Notes under the pieces: generated by a model
Database searches by the model: none
Told to the model about the DNA's origin: nothing
Seen by the model: the letters and a program-made list of their open reading frames with translations, nothing else
Program-made: the position numbers and the translations under genes
Assembly (NCBI GenBank): GCA_900095875.1
Contig: LT608311.1
Span: 124,001 to 188,000, forward strand
DNA: 64,000 nt
Direction of reading: 5' to 3'
Source of the DNA: Caecibacter massiliensis
GTDB taxonomy: Bacteria > Bacillota > Negativicutes > Veillonellales > Megasphaeraceae
Shown here: one piece after another, positions 31,650 through 40,409 of the stretch
Numbering within the stretch: the first letter of the stretch is position 1
How the letters are laid out: each line of letters opens with the position of its first letter

Positions 31650-31672
31650 GAGCAGAGCATTTCTGCTCTGCT
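31650..31672 (-). terminator. Terminator of rpmE
   Basis: agcagagca and tgctctgct form a 9-bp stem just after rpmE, followed on the minus strand by TATTTGTTTG. Moderate strength, so read-through into the DUF1385 gene is likely. Confidence 0.55.
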
Positions 31673-31687
31673 GCACACTTGTACTGC

Positions 31688-31900
31688 TTATTTACTAGCT
31701 TTTTTACCATAACGTTTATTGAACTGTTCGATACGGCCACGAGCCTGCTGGGCACGCTGCTGGCCCGTAAAGAACGGATGGCATTTAGAGCAAATTTCAA
31801 CACGCAGTTCCGGTTTAGTTGAACCTGTTTCGAATGTATTACCACAAGCACACGTTACTTTGGCGTTGCTGTAGTATTTCGGATGAATTCCTTCTTTCAA
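31688..31900 (-). CDS. rpmE: 50S ribosomal protein L31, zinc form
   Basis: 70 residues. [20 protein letters not shown] with a paired Cys, then [10 protein letters not shown], gives the four zinc ligands of the C+ form. Preceded by GAGGTG. Sits between the phosphoribosyltransferase gene and the DUF1385 gene. Confidence 0.98.
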   Translation of the reverse strand: MKEGIHPKYYSNAKVTCACGNTFETGSTKPELRVEICSKCHPFFTGQQRAQQARGRIEQFNKRYGKKASK

Positions 31901-31934
31901 AATTTACACCTCTTCTCATCTATCATACAAAACC

Positions 31935-31956
31935 TATGCTAGACTAGTTTAGCATA
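31935..31956 (-). terminator. Weak hairpin downstream of the phosphoribosyltransferase gene
   Basis: tatgcta and the complementary tagcata enclose gactagtt; on the minus strand GGTTTTG follows. Could be a weak terminator or an operator in the rpmE promoter region. Confidence 0.4.
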
Positions 31957-32001
31957 AAGGCCCGGGAAATGCAAGGGAAAATATCCGTTATTCCCATAGA
32001 A

Positions 32002-32562
32002 CTATTCTGCATCCTCCGGTTTCAAAAGGGGAAGCGGTGCCAGATAAATGATATCTTCCCGTTTTGCCGCATCCCCTTCGGCCAGGATAGCCGCCTGTCC
32101 GGCAATATGAGCCCCGGCTTTTTCAGCCAGCGCCTTCAGAGCTTTCATCGATCCGCCCGTGCTGATGACATCATCGACGAGGAGGACCTTTTTACCACGC
32201 ATGAGCGCCACGTCAGCAGCCGAAAGGTACAGGCGCTGTTTGCCTGCTGTCGTTATGGATTCATCTTCTACCCAGATAGGATCATCCATATATGCTTTAA
32301 CCGATTTCCGGGCCACGACATATTGTTTCATGCCGCTCAGACGCGCCATTTCATGGGCCAGGGGAATTCCCTTTGTTTCGGCAGTCATGATGACGTCTGT
32401 ATCGGCAGGCATTTTTTTAACCAGTTCCCTTGCCGTAGCCGATACGATATCTACATCTCCCAGGATAACAAACCCGGCAATAGCCAAGTCGTCATTTAAT
32501 TTGATGATGGGAAGCTGCCGTGTACAGCCGGCTACGTGCAATTCATAATAGTTCTTTGCCAT
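32002..32562 (-). CDS. Phosphoribosyltransferase family protein (adenine PRTase-like)
   Basis: 186 residues from ATG 32562 (MAKNYYELHVAG), which follows a GAGGTGTG Shine-Dalgarno. The PRPP-binding motif is VLLVDDVISTGGSMKAL, preceded by the TAETKGIPLAHEMARL pyrophosphate loop. The overall plan resembles adenine or xanthine PRTases (COG0503) but differs from canonical Apt at the N-terminus, so the substrate base is uncertain. Confidence 0.85.
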   Translation of the reverse strand: MAKNYYELHVAGCTRQLPIIKLNDDLAIAGFVILGDVDIVSATARELVKKMPADTDVIMTAETKGIPLAHEMARLSGMKQYVVARKSVKAYMDDPIWVEDESITTAGKQRLYLSAADVALMRGKKVLLVDDVISTGGSMKALKALAEKAGAHIAGQAAILAEGDAAKREDIIYLAPLPLLKPEDAE

Positions 32563-32650
32563 ATTACACACCTCATTTTTAGAGTTCTTATATTTTCATT
32601 ATACCCTTTCTTCATTCTGGTGGCCAGAGCGATTCCGCCAGATTACCCGT

Positions 32651-33196
32651 TCACTGTAAATCGGACGGTGCATCGCTGCGGATGAAACCATTGGAACAGC
32701 GCATATCGTACAATGCTTCAATAAAGCTGTCCATATAAGGCAGGAACTGCTGCCGGTGAATCATATGGAGCACCTCGTCGCAGGCAGCATAGCGGGCAGC
32801 CCGGACTTCTGCATCCTGCAGGTGCAGGGACGACAAGGGAACATCGGCTATGACGACATAAATATCGTCAAACCCGTGATGGAACCGGAGCCGCATGAGC
32901 GGTGCCTGCCCGGTAAGATCAACAGGAAGTCCTATCTCCTCGCGCACCTCCCTCATGGCCGCTGCCTGGCTCGATTCGCCACTATGTACATGCCCAGCAA
33001 CAGTCAAATCCCAACATCCATCCAGCGGATCTCCCGGCTTCCGCCGCTGCTGGATGAGAAGACGCCCGGCATGATCGAAAATACAGACGTGGACAATGAG
33101 GAAGTATTCCCCGTCAGACAGTGTATCTTCCTGGCTGCGGTCGATAGTCCTTCCCGTAGACATGCCACGGTAGTCATAAATATCCAGACGTTCCAT
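32651..33196 (-). CDS. NUDIX hydrolase
   Basis: 181 residues. Nudix box: GHVHSGESSQAAAMREVREE followed by IGL (residues about 68-90), with the Mg-binding REVREE. The N-terminus (ERLDIYDYRGMSTGRTIDR) and the QQRRKPGDPLDGCWDLTVAGH block resemble YfcD/isopentenyl-diphosphate isomerase-like NUDIX proteins. Substrate unknown. Starts one base after the stop of the 79-residue gene. Confidence 0.9.
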   Translation of the reverse strand: MERLDIYDYRGMSTGRTIDRSQEDTLSDGEYFLIVHVCIFDHAGRLLIQQRRKPGDPLDGCWDLTVAGHVHSGESSQAAAMREVREEIGLPVDLTGQAPLMRLRFHHGFDDIYVVIADVPLSSLHLQDAEVRAARYAACDEVLHMIHRQQFLPYMDSFIEALYDMRCSNGFIRSDAPSDLQ

Positions 33197-33197
33197 T

Positions 33198-33437
33198 TTA
33201 TCCCTTCTCTTCTTTCAAAAATTGCCGTAACAGGCGGCGCAGTAATACCGACGGTTTTTCATCCGCTTCTTCACAATAGCGCTGCAGAGACTGCCAATCC
33301 GCATCGTCGAGATACGTATCGACTTTATGCCGCTTCTGCTTTGTTTCCTCTATTCGTGTCCTGCGCCTAGGGCGGGGTGGTTCTTCAGGAAAGAAATCCT
33401 GTATTTTCCGCCGTTTTGGTATTTCCTCAAACTCCAT
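33198..33437 (-). CDS. Hypothetical basic protein, 79 residues
   Basis: The N-terminal half is charged, with PRPRRRTRIEETKQKRH. The C-terminal half (VDTYLDDADWQSLQRYCEEA then KPSVLLRRLLRQFLKEEKG) has the look of a ribbon-helix-helix-like or small helical DNA-binding segment, but this is not certain. It overlaps the end of the 376-residue gene by 11 bases and abuts the NUDIX gene, so all three are probably co-transcribed. Confidence 0.65.
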   Translation of the reverse strand: MEFEEIPKRRKIQDFFPEEPPRPRRRTRIEETKQKRHKVDTYLDDADWQSLQRYCEEADEKPSVLLRRLLRQFLKEEKG

Positions 33438-34557
33438 AAGCTGTTCCTCCCAGCGTTTCTAATGTATTTAATACGATCTTTACCCGTTCATATTCCTCGT
33501 CGAGGCGGCATATGTCTTCATGGCCGGTTTCATAATCGGCTTCCAGTTTCTCACCACTGCGGATATTGGATTCCTTTTCCTCTTCCAGACAATCTTCCAG
33601 AACGACGACATACTCACAAAGCTCATCACAGATATCGAGTATCCGGTTGCAATAGCCCTTATAGTCTTTCTGCAGGTCATACCAGTCCTCTTCCAGGCGG
33701 TCTTCCCAGTCTTCCAGCTCTTCCCGGTGCTGTTCCAGATGATGACCGCGGCGGCTGAAATCAAAGACAGGCTTGCGCCCCCACAGGCCGGAATGTTCGT
33801 ACTCTTCTTCGTCCTTCATGAACTGCCGGCGTTCCCGGGACAGGTCTGCCCGTTCCGTAAAGTAAGACCGGCATCGTTCCCGCCAGTCCAGCCAGAAAGA
33901 TTCGGCTTTTTGTGCCGACTCTTCATATCCGGCCAAGGTATGGGCAAAGCTGGCAGCGTCATCCAGTTTGGCAAACACGGGCTGCCACGTCGTAAAATTA
34001 CGGATACCCTTCAGGAGGCGCTGGTAAAAATCTTCCGTTTCCGTCATATCATCCAGGGGCACATACTTCCTGCCGGCCCAGTCGCGGTCGTATTCATTTT
34101 CCCTGTCCCGGACATACGACACAGCCTCTTTAAGGGCCTTTCGGACACTGTCCAGAGCGAGATTGCGCTTTTCTATTTTCTTCCGGGTACTCTCATGGTT
34201 TTCAAAATACGAGGCTTTCGCCTGCCGGGCTGTCCGTACCATATACAGATGACGTTCTATGCTGTCACAAATAATAGGAATCTGCGTATAAATAAAGCTA
34301 ATCTTATCGGCTTCAGCCAACGACCCTCCATAAGACAAATTCCATAAGGATTTCGCATCAGCCTCAAAGTGGGAATACACTACCAATTCAGACGCACTGT
34401 TCCGTAATACCGTCAACAGGCGGTCGTATTCAGGCAGGCCATCGGCCGGTTCAGCCGTATACGCCCGTATGTCATCCAGGACATGATCTGTATCCGGACG
34501 TGCCTTCTGGGTTAAACCGGTCTTTACTTTTCCTAATTGTTTTTTCAGCCAGCTCAT
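33427..34557 (-). CDS. Hypothetical coiled-coil protein, 376 residues
   Basis: Not recognised. Begins MSWLKKQLGKVKTGLTQKA. Most of the chain is charged and helical with long predicted coiled-coil stretches (ESTRKKIEKRNLALDSVRKA; LEEDWYDLQKDYKGYCNRIL). Aromatic and acidic residues abound, and there is no signal peptide or membrane span, so it is likely cytoplasmic. It heads a three-gene unit with the 79-residue protein and the NUDIX hydrolase. Confidence 0.7.
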   Translation of the reverse strand: MSWLKKQLGKVKTGLTQKARPDTDHVLDDIRAYTAEPADGLPEYDRLLTVLRNSASELVVYSHFEADAKSLWNLSYGGSLAEADKISFIYTQIPIICDSIERHLYMVRTARQAKASYFENHESTRKKIEKRNLALDSVRKALKEAVSYVRDRENEYDRDWAGRKYVPLDDMTETEDFYQRLLKGIRNFTTWQPVFAKLDDAASFAHTLAGYEESAQKAESFWLDWRERCRSYFTERADLSRERRQFMKDEEEYEHSGLWGRKPVFDFSRRGHHLEQHREELEDWEDRLEEDWYDLQKDYKGYCNRILDICDELCEYVVVLEDCLEEEKESNIRSGEKLEADYETGHEDICRLDEEYERVKIVLNTLETLGGTAYGV

Positions 34558-34682
34558 CGATGTTCAACCTTCTCCCCTGATTCATTCCCAGTTTTTAATT
34601 ATAGCAAATCATAGAGATTTGAACTAGTCACATAACACATTTTATACTTGCAGTATTGATACGAAGAAATAATCATTAGTAA

Positions 34683-34711
34683 TTGACTGCACCCAATCTC
34701 ATAGCTATAAT
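34683..34711 (+). promoter_or_regulatory. Promoter of the 91-residue membrane protein
   Basis: TTGACT (34683-34688), 17-base spacer, TATAAT (34706-34711). Confidence 0.75.
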
Positions 34712-34745
34712 ATAGCCATTATAAATATTGAGGGGGAAATATTTG

Positions 34746-35021
34746 ATGAAAAATCTGATTGTAATAGGTCTGTTCGTACTTCTTGTACTGAGCCATCTCT
34801 ATCCCGGCAGTCCCGTGGCAACGTTAGCCATGCTTACTGCTTTGGTAGCTATCGGCGGCGCTTGCGTCAAACTTGGCGAATATATCTGGGGCAGCGACTG
34901 CGAAGCCTGGCTGACGGTTGTAGGTCTGGCCTCTACGGCACTCATCGTAACCTATGTCCCGGCCTGCGTTCCCCAGGGAATCAATCATCTGGCCCTCCTC
35001 GTAACGACTATGATTCACTAA
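34746..35021 (+). CDS. Small membrane protein, function unknown
   Basis: 91 residues from ATG 34746 (GAGGGGG about 10 bases upstream; an ATG 18 bases earlier would include it). Three hydrophobic segments: LIVIGLFVLLVLSHLYPG, LAMLTALVAIGGACVKLG and WLTVVGLASTALIVTYV. No recognisable family. Single gene with its own promoter and terminator, so it is expressed independently. Confidence 0.7.
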   Translation: MKNLIVIGLFVLLVLSHLYPGSPVATLAMLTALVAIGGACVKLGEYIWGSDCEAWLTVVGLASTALIVTYVPACVPQGINHLALLVTTMIH

Positions 35022-35067
35022 TAATAACTGACAGCTGGAATTTTTCCGGTTGTCAGTTATTTTTTTC
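35022..35067 (+). terminator. Rho-independent terminator
   Basis: aataactgacagc and its near-complement gttgtcagttatt followed by seven T. Begins right after the stop codon of the small membrane protein. Confidence 0.8.
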
Positions 35068-35149
35068 TATTTTTCTCCTTGTATACATGTCAAGAGCTGG
35101 TAAAGCATGGTAAAATAGTAGTAAATAAGTAGTAAATACTTCCTTTAAA

Positions 35150-35188
35150 TTTACATGATTTTTACAAAGTATTTACACAGGACTGACA
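35150..35188 (+). promoter_or_regulatory. Four-copy Pho-box-like direct repeat
   Basis: TTTACA at 35150, 35161 and 35172 and CTGACA at 35183: four hexamers at an exact 11-base period, the arrangement of PhoP (Bacillus TT[ACT]ACA repeats) and of PhoB boxes. It lies directly upstream of the phosphate transport pair. Confidence 0.7.
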
Positions 35189-35206
35189 AAGTATACGTAT
35201 ACTTTG
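35187..35206. promoter_or_regulatory. 20-bp perfect palindrome in the pit promoter region
   Basis: caaagtatacgtatactttg is a perfect palindrome that starts at the end of the last Pho-like hexamer. It contains TATACT on either strand and so could be both an operator and the -10 region. A tandem repeat agtagtaaat lies just upstream (about 35117-35137). Confidence 0.5.
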
Positions 35207-35235
35207 AAAAGAGTATATTAGGAGGCGTACCTTAC

Positions 35236-35862
35236 ATGTTCAGCATCAGCAATAAACACGAAGAATTTTTTGACTATCTCATCGAAAATGCCGAGAAATT
35301 CCGGCGCGGCGCCGTCATCGCCAACGAAGTCATGAAAGACCTGTCACTCCTGCCGGATCATATGGAAGAAATTACCAATCTGGAACACGGGGCAGACAAA
35401 GTCAATTTTGATGTCATCAAACAACTGGCCCGCGTATTTATCACGCCGATCGACAGAGAAGATTTTTACAATCTGTCCTGCCGGCTGGAAGACTGTATCG
35501 ACAACCTCCACGGCTTTATCATGCGCGTCGATATGTACCATATTACCCAATCGACGCCAGCTGCCGTGCGTGGTACGGAAGTCCTCATCGATATGGGAAA
35601 TGAACTGGCCAGCACCTTTGAATTGTTAAAGAATATTGACAAGCACCAGGCAGAACTCATTTACCATACGGAAAAGCTCAACAAGATGGAAACAGAAGTA
35701 GACCATATCTACCGGGCAGAAATGTCCCGTATTTTCAGCGGGGAAATGCCGCTTCTGGATGTCATCCGCTGGAAAGATACGATGGCGTCCATCGAAGAAA
35801 CAGCGGATAAAGTAGAAGCACTGGGTAACCTGATCAAAGGAGTGGTTATGAAGTATGCTTGA
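35236..35862 (+). CDS. DUF47 family PhoU-like protein, partner of Pit transporter
   Basis: 208 residues from ATG 35236, with GGAGG about 10 bases before. Helical, PhoU-like throughout: FFDYLIENAEKFRRGAVIAN, ITNLEHGADKVNFDVIKQLA with ExxxD metal-binding patterns, and IEETADKVEALGNLIKGVVM. DUF47 proteins bind metal and regulate the adjacent low-affinity phosphate transporter. Overlaps the transporter gene by 8 bases. Confidence 0.93.
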   Translation: MFSISNKHEEFFDYLIENAEKFRRGAVIANEVMKDLSLLPDHMEEITNLEHGADKVNFDVIKQLARVFITPIDREDFYNLSCRLEDCIDNLHGFIMRVDMYHITQSTPAAVRGTEVLIDMGNELASTFELLKNIDKHQAELIYHTEKLNKMETEVDHIYRAEMSRIFSGEMPLLDVIRWKDTMASIEETADKVEALGNLIKGVVMKYA

Positions 35863-36859
35863 TACGTACATGATTATCCTCGTCGTCGTTCTGGCCCTGA
35901 TTTTTGATTTCATCAACGGCTTCCACGATACAGCCAATGCCATCGCTACCTGCGTATCGACACGGGCAATCCGGCCCGGCCTGGCTATCATCGGTACGGC
36001 TATCCTGAACTTTATCGGTGCCATGATTTCTACAGGCGTTGCCAAAACGATTGGCGGCGATATCGTCATATCGGCCAGTATGATCAATGAACTGATTATC
36101 GTGTCCGGCCTGACAGGAGCCATCATATGGAATCTCCTGACCTGGTACGTCGGCATGCCGTCCAGCTCTTCTCACGCTCTTATAGGCGGCATGATTGGCG
36201 CCGTTGCCATTTCTGTCGGTTTCGGTGCCCTCAACGGCTGGGGCATATTAAAAATTTTTCTCTCCCTTATCCTGTCCCCTATAACCGCCATCATCGTCGG
36301 TTATATTATCATGAATCTCCTCTTTGCCTTCTGCCATAATTACCGTCCGGCCGTCGTCAACCTGACGGCCAACAGGCTGCAGATCCTGTCCGCTGCTCTC
36401 ATGGCCTTTTCCCACGGATCCAATGATGCCCAGAAATCGATGGGGATCATTACACTGGCCCTGCTTTCTGGCGGATTCATCGAAACACTGGAAGTTCCTA
36501 CTATTGTTAAACTGCTCTGCGCCGCCGCTATGGCCCTGGGAACCAGTGTAGGCGGCTGGAAAATCATCCGTACGGTAGGCGGTAAAATTTTCAAGATGCA
36601 TCCCATCCACGGATTTGCTGCCGATCTCAACTCGGCAGTGGTCATCTTTACGGCTACGCTGCTTCACCTGCCTGTATCGACGACCCATGTCGTATCCGGT
36701 TCTATCATGGGTGTGGGCGCCGCCCAGCGCGTTAAAGCCGTCCACTGGAATGTAGCGCGCCAGATGGTCTCTGCCTGGGTCCTTACCATCCCCTGCACAG
36801 CCGTCATGGGAGCACTTGCCTTCCTGATTATCCGTTACGTCTTCTTTGCCACCGTCTAA
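35855..36859 (+). CDS. pit: Inorganic phosphate transporter, Pit family
   Basis: 334 residues. Two PD001131-type signatures: FDFINGFHDTANAIATCVST near residue 13 and MAFSHGSNDAQKSMGIITLA near 185. About ten membrane spans. Takes up metal-phosphate with protons. Translationally coupled to the DUF47 gene, and the pair sits behind the Pho-box-like repeat, which suggests induction at low phosphate. Confidence 0.96.
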   Translation: MLDTYMIILVVVLALIFDFINGFHDTANAIATCVSTRAIRPGLAIIGTAILNFIGAMISTGVAKTIGGDIVISASMINELIIVSGLTGAIIWNLLTWYVGMPSSSSHALIGGMIGAVAISVGFGALNGWGILKIFLSLILSPITAIIVGYIIMNLLFAFCHNYRPAVVNLTANRLQILSAALMAFSHGSNDAQKSMGIITLALLSGGFIETLEVPTIVKLLCAAAMALGTSVGGWKIIRTVGGKIFKMHPIHGFAADLNSAVVIFTATLLHLPVSTTHVVSGSIMGVGAAQRVKAVHWNVARQMVSAWVLTIPCTAVMGALAFLIIRYVFFATV

Positions 36860-36890
36860 TCATCAAACATCATACATCAAGAGTCAAACT

Positions 36891-36942
36891 CAAAACAGGG
36901 ACTGGCCCATGAAATCGTATCATGGGCCAGTCCCTGTTTTTC
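36891..36942. terminator. Bidirectional terminator after pit
   Basis: aaaacagggactggcccatga pairs along its whole length with 36920-36940, followed by T-rich sequence. One of the strongest stems in the window. Confidence 0.85.
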
Positions 36943-36997
36943 CACATCTCGCTTCTGCATCAGCCCGTAAGAACATGGCTATGCGGCAATCACAATA

Positions 36998-37633
36998 TCA
37001 TATAGTAAATACATCAGCCAGGCTATGTACCTGTTCTTCTTCATGGATTACGCGATAGGCTGCATGGAAAGTCATGGCATTACGGTATATTTTAGCCACT
37101 GATTCCAGCGTTTCCATTCGATAAAACGCCTGATTGAGATTCGTACCTACGGCACAAGCCCCATGACTTGCCATGAGGATGACATTGACTTTCTTCAATC
37201 CCTGAGCACACTTGACAGCCAGATCCATTGACCCCGGTTCGGCGAAAGGCACGGTAATGACCGGTCCGAGGAAATCCCGCCCTTCCGTTACAACCTGACT
37301 GGGAAACTCCAGCCCTGCCACGGACACCGCCGTAGCCGTCACAGGATGGCAGTGGACGATGGCTTTCACATCAGGACGGGCCTTATAGATTTCCAGATGA
37401 AGGCTCGTTTCGGACGACGCCTTGCCTTTTCCTTTTACGATATGCCCCTGCATGTCGATGAGCAGCAGATCGGACGGCCTGAGTTCTCCCTTTGGCACAC
37501 CGGAAGGCGTGATGACAATCAGGCCGTCATCGCGGCGATAACTGATATTACCATCGCAGGCTACGACCAGCCCGCCTTCCTTCATCTTCCGGCCGATGCG
37601 GCATAGTTGTTTTTTTGTATCCTTTGTATCCAT
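36998..37633 (-). CDS. Class II aldolase/adducin family protein (fuculose-phosphate aldolase-like)
   Basis: 211 residues from ATG 37633 (AGGTGA upstream). Signature: LVVACDGNISYRRDDGLIVI, phosphate-binding; zinc ligands HCHP at about 98-101 and a distal His in ASHGACAVG. SSETSLHLEIY fits the catalytic Glu region. Likely cleaves L-fuculose 1-phosphate or a related sugar phosphate to DHAP and an aldehyde, but substrate cannot be fixed from sequence. It stands alone. Confidence 0.88.
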   Translation of the reverse strand: MDTKDTKKQLCRIGRKMKEGGLVVACDGNISYRRDDGLIVITPSGVPKGELRPSDLLLIDMQGHIVKGKGKASSETSLHLEIYKARPDVKAIVHCHPVTATAVSVAGLEFPSQVVTEGRDFLGPVITVPFAEPGSMDLAVKCAQGLKKVNVILMASHGACAVGTNLNQAFYRMETLESVAKIYRNAMTFHAAYRVIHEEEQVHSLADVFTI

Positions 37634-37700
37634 ACCATTCACCTGTTCTTTCCTAAAAGATATCTCAATCATATCACAAAGTCCGTATGATAGTAAAAAA

Positions 37701-38984
37701 TCAAAGTGTCACCGTAAAGGTGATGACGCCATTCTTATACGAAACATTGATAGAGCCTTTCAACAGCCGTACCAGTTCTTCCGCCATAGACAGGCCGATA
37801 CCGTATCCGGCTTTGGCACTGCTGTGCGATTCATCCCCCCGATAGAAACGTTCGAAAAACCTCGTATAATCGACGCCCTTTCCACCGGCAAAATCATTAG
37901 AGACGGTCAGTACAGCCCCCTTGCCGATTTTCTTCGTCGTCAGAGTCACGGTAATCGTTCCTGCTTCATCGCAATACTTAACGGCATTATCGAGAAGGAT
38001 ACTGGCGATTTCATAGACACAGCGCTGATCCGCCACGACATGGATTCCCTCTTTTATGCGTGGCACGAGCATCTTTCCCTGGTCTTTGGCCAGGGCATCG
38101 AAAGATTGGACAGCCGACTGGATTTCATGAGAAATATCTATATCCTGCAGCGTTATATCTGCCCGGGAACGTTCGCCCCTTTTTGCCAGCATGATCAAAT
38201 CATTGATTAGCTGTGACTGGCGCCGGACCTGTTTTAAAATATTGTCCGTCCACTGACTCTTGCCGTTGAGCATCTCGATAGTCTCAGCATTGGCCGAAAT
38301 GATGGCAATCGGTGTTTTTAATTCGTGGCCGGCATTGGTAATGAACCGTTTCTGGTTTTCCATATTGCGGACAAAAGGCCGGACGGCCAGGCTGGACAAA
38401 GCCGCCAGAATGATTACATACAGAACAATGACAATCAGACCAAACCAGAAGGAATAGCGCAGCATATGATTGATGGACATGATATTTTTCGTGCTGTCCA
38501 GTACAATGAGCAGCCGGGACCCATCGGGATAGTCCTTCCTGAGATAGGCATAAACGGCCTTATCTTTATTGAGGAAACCTTTATCACTGGAAAGGCGGGA
38601 TGCCATGTCAGCATAGACAATTGCTGAAGAAGCATCAAAAGCAGCGGTATGACTGATATCGACACGGGACACAGTCTGGTCTGCATCCCAGTAGACAGAA
38701 AAATATCGTACCTGGTAGAGAAAATCGGGTGTACTGGAAATCCAGTCATCACCGTCCAGCAGTACTTTATCGACGGCTGACCAGCCTGCATCACGATGAA
38801 TCTGCCGTCCATCCGGCAACGTTCCGTCATTTTCAGCAATAGAAGTTATAATCCAGTCGATTTCCCTTATTTCATGCATATACACGATAGCATTGAGGAC
38901 GGCCAGTGCTCCGACTACGATGATGATGACAGCGGCAGTACCGGCCAGGATGAACTTCCGGTGCATCTTTTTAATCATACTCAT
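37701..38984 (-). CDS. Sensor histidine kinase
   Basis: 427 residues from ATG 38984 (GGAG at 8 bases; begins one base past the response-regulator stop). Two membrane spans (ILAGTAAVIIIVVGALAVL near 10-30; FGLIVIVLYVIILAAL near 175) enclose a periplasmic sensor of about 140 residues. H box NAGHELKTPIAIISANAETI, N box LLDNAVKYCDEAG, G box GYGIGLSMAEELV. The sensed signal is unknown. Third gene of a coupled operon: alarmone synthetase, regulator, kinase. Confidence 0.95.
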   Translation of the reverse strand: MSMIKKMHRKFILAGTAAVIIIVVGALAVLNAIVYMHEIREIDWIITSIAENDGTLPDGRQIHRDAGWSAVDKVLLDGDDWISSTPDFLYQVRYFSVYWDADQTVSRVDISHTAAFDASSAIVYADMASRLSSDKGFLNKDKAVYAYLRKDYPDGSRLLIVLDSTKNIMSINHMLRYSFWFGLIVIVLYVIILAALSSLAVRPFVRNMENQKRFITNAGHELKTPIAIISANAETIEMLNGKSQWTDNILKQVRRQSQLINDLIMLAKRGERSRADITLQDIDISHEIQSAVQSFDALAKDQGKMLVPRIKEGIHVVADQRCVYEIASILLDNAVKYCDEAGTITVTLTTKKIGKGAVLTVSNDFAGGKGVDYTRFFERFYRGDESHSSAKAGYGIGLSMAEELVRLLKGSINVSYKNGVITFTVTL

Positions 38985-38985
38985 A

Positions 38986-39654
38986 TCAGGACTCCTGCAC
39001 GAGGCGGAAGGGACCTCCTTCATCGCCCCGAATCGTAATATCGGCATCGATGGCCGCTAATTTTTCCTTAAGATAGGAAATGTAAATCCAGACAATTTTT
39101 TCATCTTCGTCCTCATCAGGCCAGACGCGGCTGAGGATATCACTAGTTGTCAGATCCTTATGGGCATTCATCATCAATAACTGCATGAGTTTCGTTTCTT
39201 TGGCCGAAAGGCGGACTGCATTGGTACTGCATAATTCCTGTTCCGCCACGTCCAGAGACACGGAACCAGTCTGCAGTTTCTGTGGTGTAAATGCCGTCGA
39301 ACGCCGTGTCATGGCCCGCAGACGGGCCAGTAATTCAGCCATGGCAAAAGGCTTGGTCAGATAATCGTCCGCTCCGGCATCCAGTCCGTTGATACGGTCC
39401 GATACTTCTGATTTGGCAGTCAGCATAATAACCGGCGTCACATCGCCGCCATCACGGATCTGCTGCAGCGCCTGTACCCCGTCCAGTTTGGGCATCATAA
39501 TGTCAAACACCATACAATCATAGGAATGGCTCTGTGCCATGCGGACTGCCGCCTCTCCATCATAGACAGGATCGACTTCATACCCCGAATGGGTCAGTAT
39601 GGCAACCAGTGCAGCCGACATATCTTTTTCGTCTTCTGCCAGTAAGATTTTCAT
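38986..39654 (-). CDS. OmpR-family response regulator
   Basis: 222 residues. Receiver domain MKILLAEDEKDMSAAL with the phospho-Asp in MVFDIMMPKLDGVQ (about 51) and Lys in MLTAKSE. C-terminal winged helix (about 125-222) with DILSRVWPDEDEDEKIVWIY. Start ATG shares a base with the stop of the alarmone synthetase gene (TAATG), so the three genes are translated together. Confidence 0.96.
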   Translation of the reverse strand: MKILLAEDEKDMSAALVAILTHSGYEVDPVYDGEAAVRMAQSHSYDCMVFDIMMPKLDGVQALQQIRDGGDVTPVIMLTAKSEVSDRINGLDAGADDYLTKPFAMAELLARLRAMTRRSTAFTPQKLQTGSVSLDVAEQELCSTNAVRLSAKETKLMQLLMMNAHKDLTTSDILSRVWPDEDEDEKIVWIYISYLKEKLAAIDADITIRGDEGGPFRLVQES

Positions 39655-40286
39655 TACGATTTCCCTCCCGTGTTATCTGCACGAATCAGATTCCGTATGG
39701 TCTGCATGGATAAATCACACGAAGCCAGTTCATCGGCACAGCGTTTCAACTCGCGGCTGATCATTTCCGGATTCTGGATATGTTTTTTATATTTCATTTC
39801 ATGTTCCAGGCTGGCCCAGGAATCCATCGCCAGTGTACGAAGCTGTATTTCCGCAAAGTAGCGCCCCGGGTTGTGTCCCAGCACGTCGGTAAACAGTGTC
39901 GTCACGGCCAGGATCAGATGATAGCTGCGATATCCGTTGGGCTTGGCATGGCGGACATAATCCTTCTCCTCTACTACCTCTACCTGAGGCAGCTGGCGTA
40001 AGTAATTAATATTGGTATAAATATCGTCGATAAACCGGCAGACAATCCGCAGCCCGATAGCGTCGTGAATGTCATATAATGCCGATCGTTCTGTCTGCGG
40101 CAGTCCTTTCCGGTCACATTTGCCGCGCATACTACTGTCTGTTTTTATGCGGTACAGCAAGTGTTCATAAATCGTCGAACCCGTGCGGGCCTTTTCCCGT
40201 TCACTATACGCCCGGATTTCCCGGACCAGTGTTTCCATGACCTGTTCCAGCGAAGTCCTGTATATGCCGTATATATCTGTTTCCAT
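39654..40286 (-). CDS. Small alarmone synthetase ((p)ppGpp synthetase, RelA/SpoT domain)
   Basis: 210 residues, only the RelA_SpoT synthetase domain: no HD hydrolase, TGS or ACT domain, hence a small alarmone synthetase (YjbM/YwaC class). Conserved blocks: YEHLLYRIKTDSS, ALYDIHDAIGLRIVCRFIDD, HAKPNGYRSYHLILAV, and AEIQLRTLAMDSWASLEHEM with Glu for Mg binding. Makes (p)ppGpp from ATP and GDP or GTP. First gene of an operon with a two-component system; the pairing is unusual. Confidence 0.92.
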   Translation of the reverse strand: METDIYGIYRTSLEQVMETLVREIRAYSEREKARTGSTIYEHLLYRIKTDSSMRGKCDRKGLPQTERSALYDIHDAIGLRIVCRFIDDIYTNINYLRQLPQVEVVEEKDYVRHAKPNGYRSYHLILAVTTLFTDVLGHNPGRYFAEIQLRTLAMDSWASLEHEMKYKKHIQNPEMISRELKRCADELASCDLSMQTIRNLIRADNTGGKS

Positions 40287-40409
40287 GTACTCACCCTTTT
40301 ATCACTATAATGATTTAGTATACCAGACCGAACCGTGAAATGCCATGTGCCGGCCATCACAATTTCGTCACAGTTACAACGTTTTCTCTTATTATTGTAC
40401 CACATCTGC

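Noticed and set aside
33520-34347. 275-codon plus-strand frame opposite the coiled-coil gene
   Set aside because: Antisense to a Glu-rich and Leu-rich coding sequence, which explains its Phe-rich and Ile-rich composition; no ribosome site.
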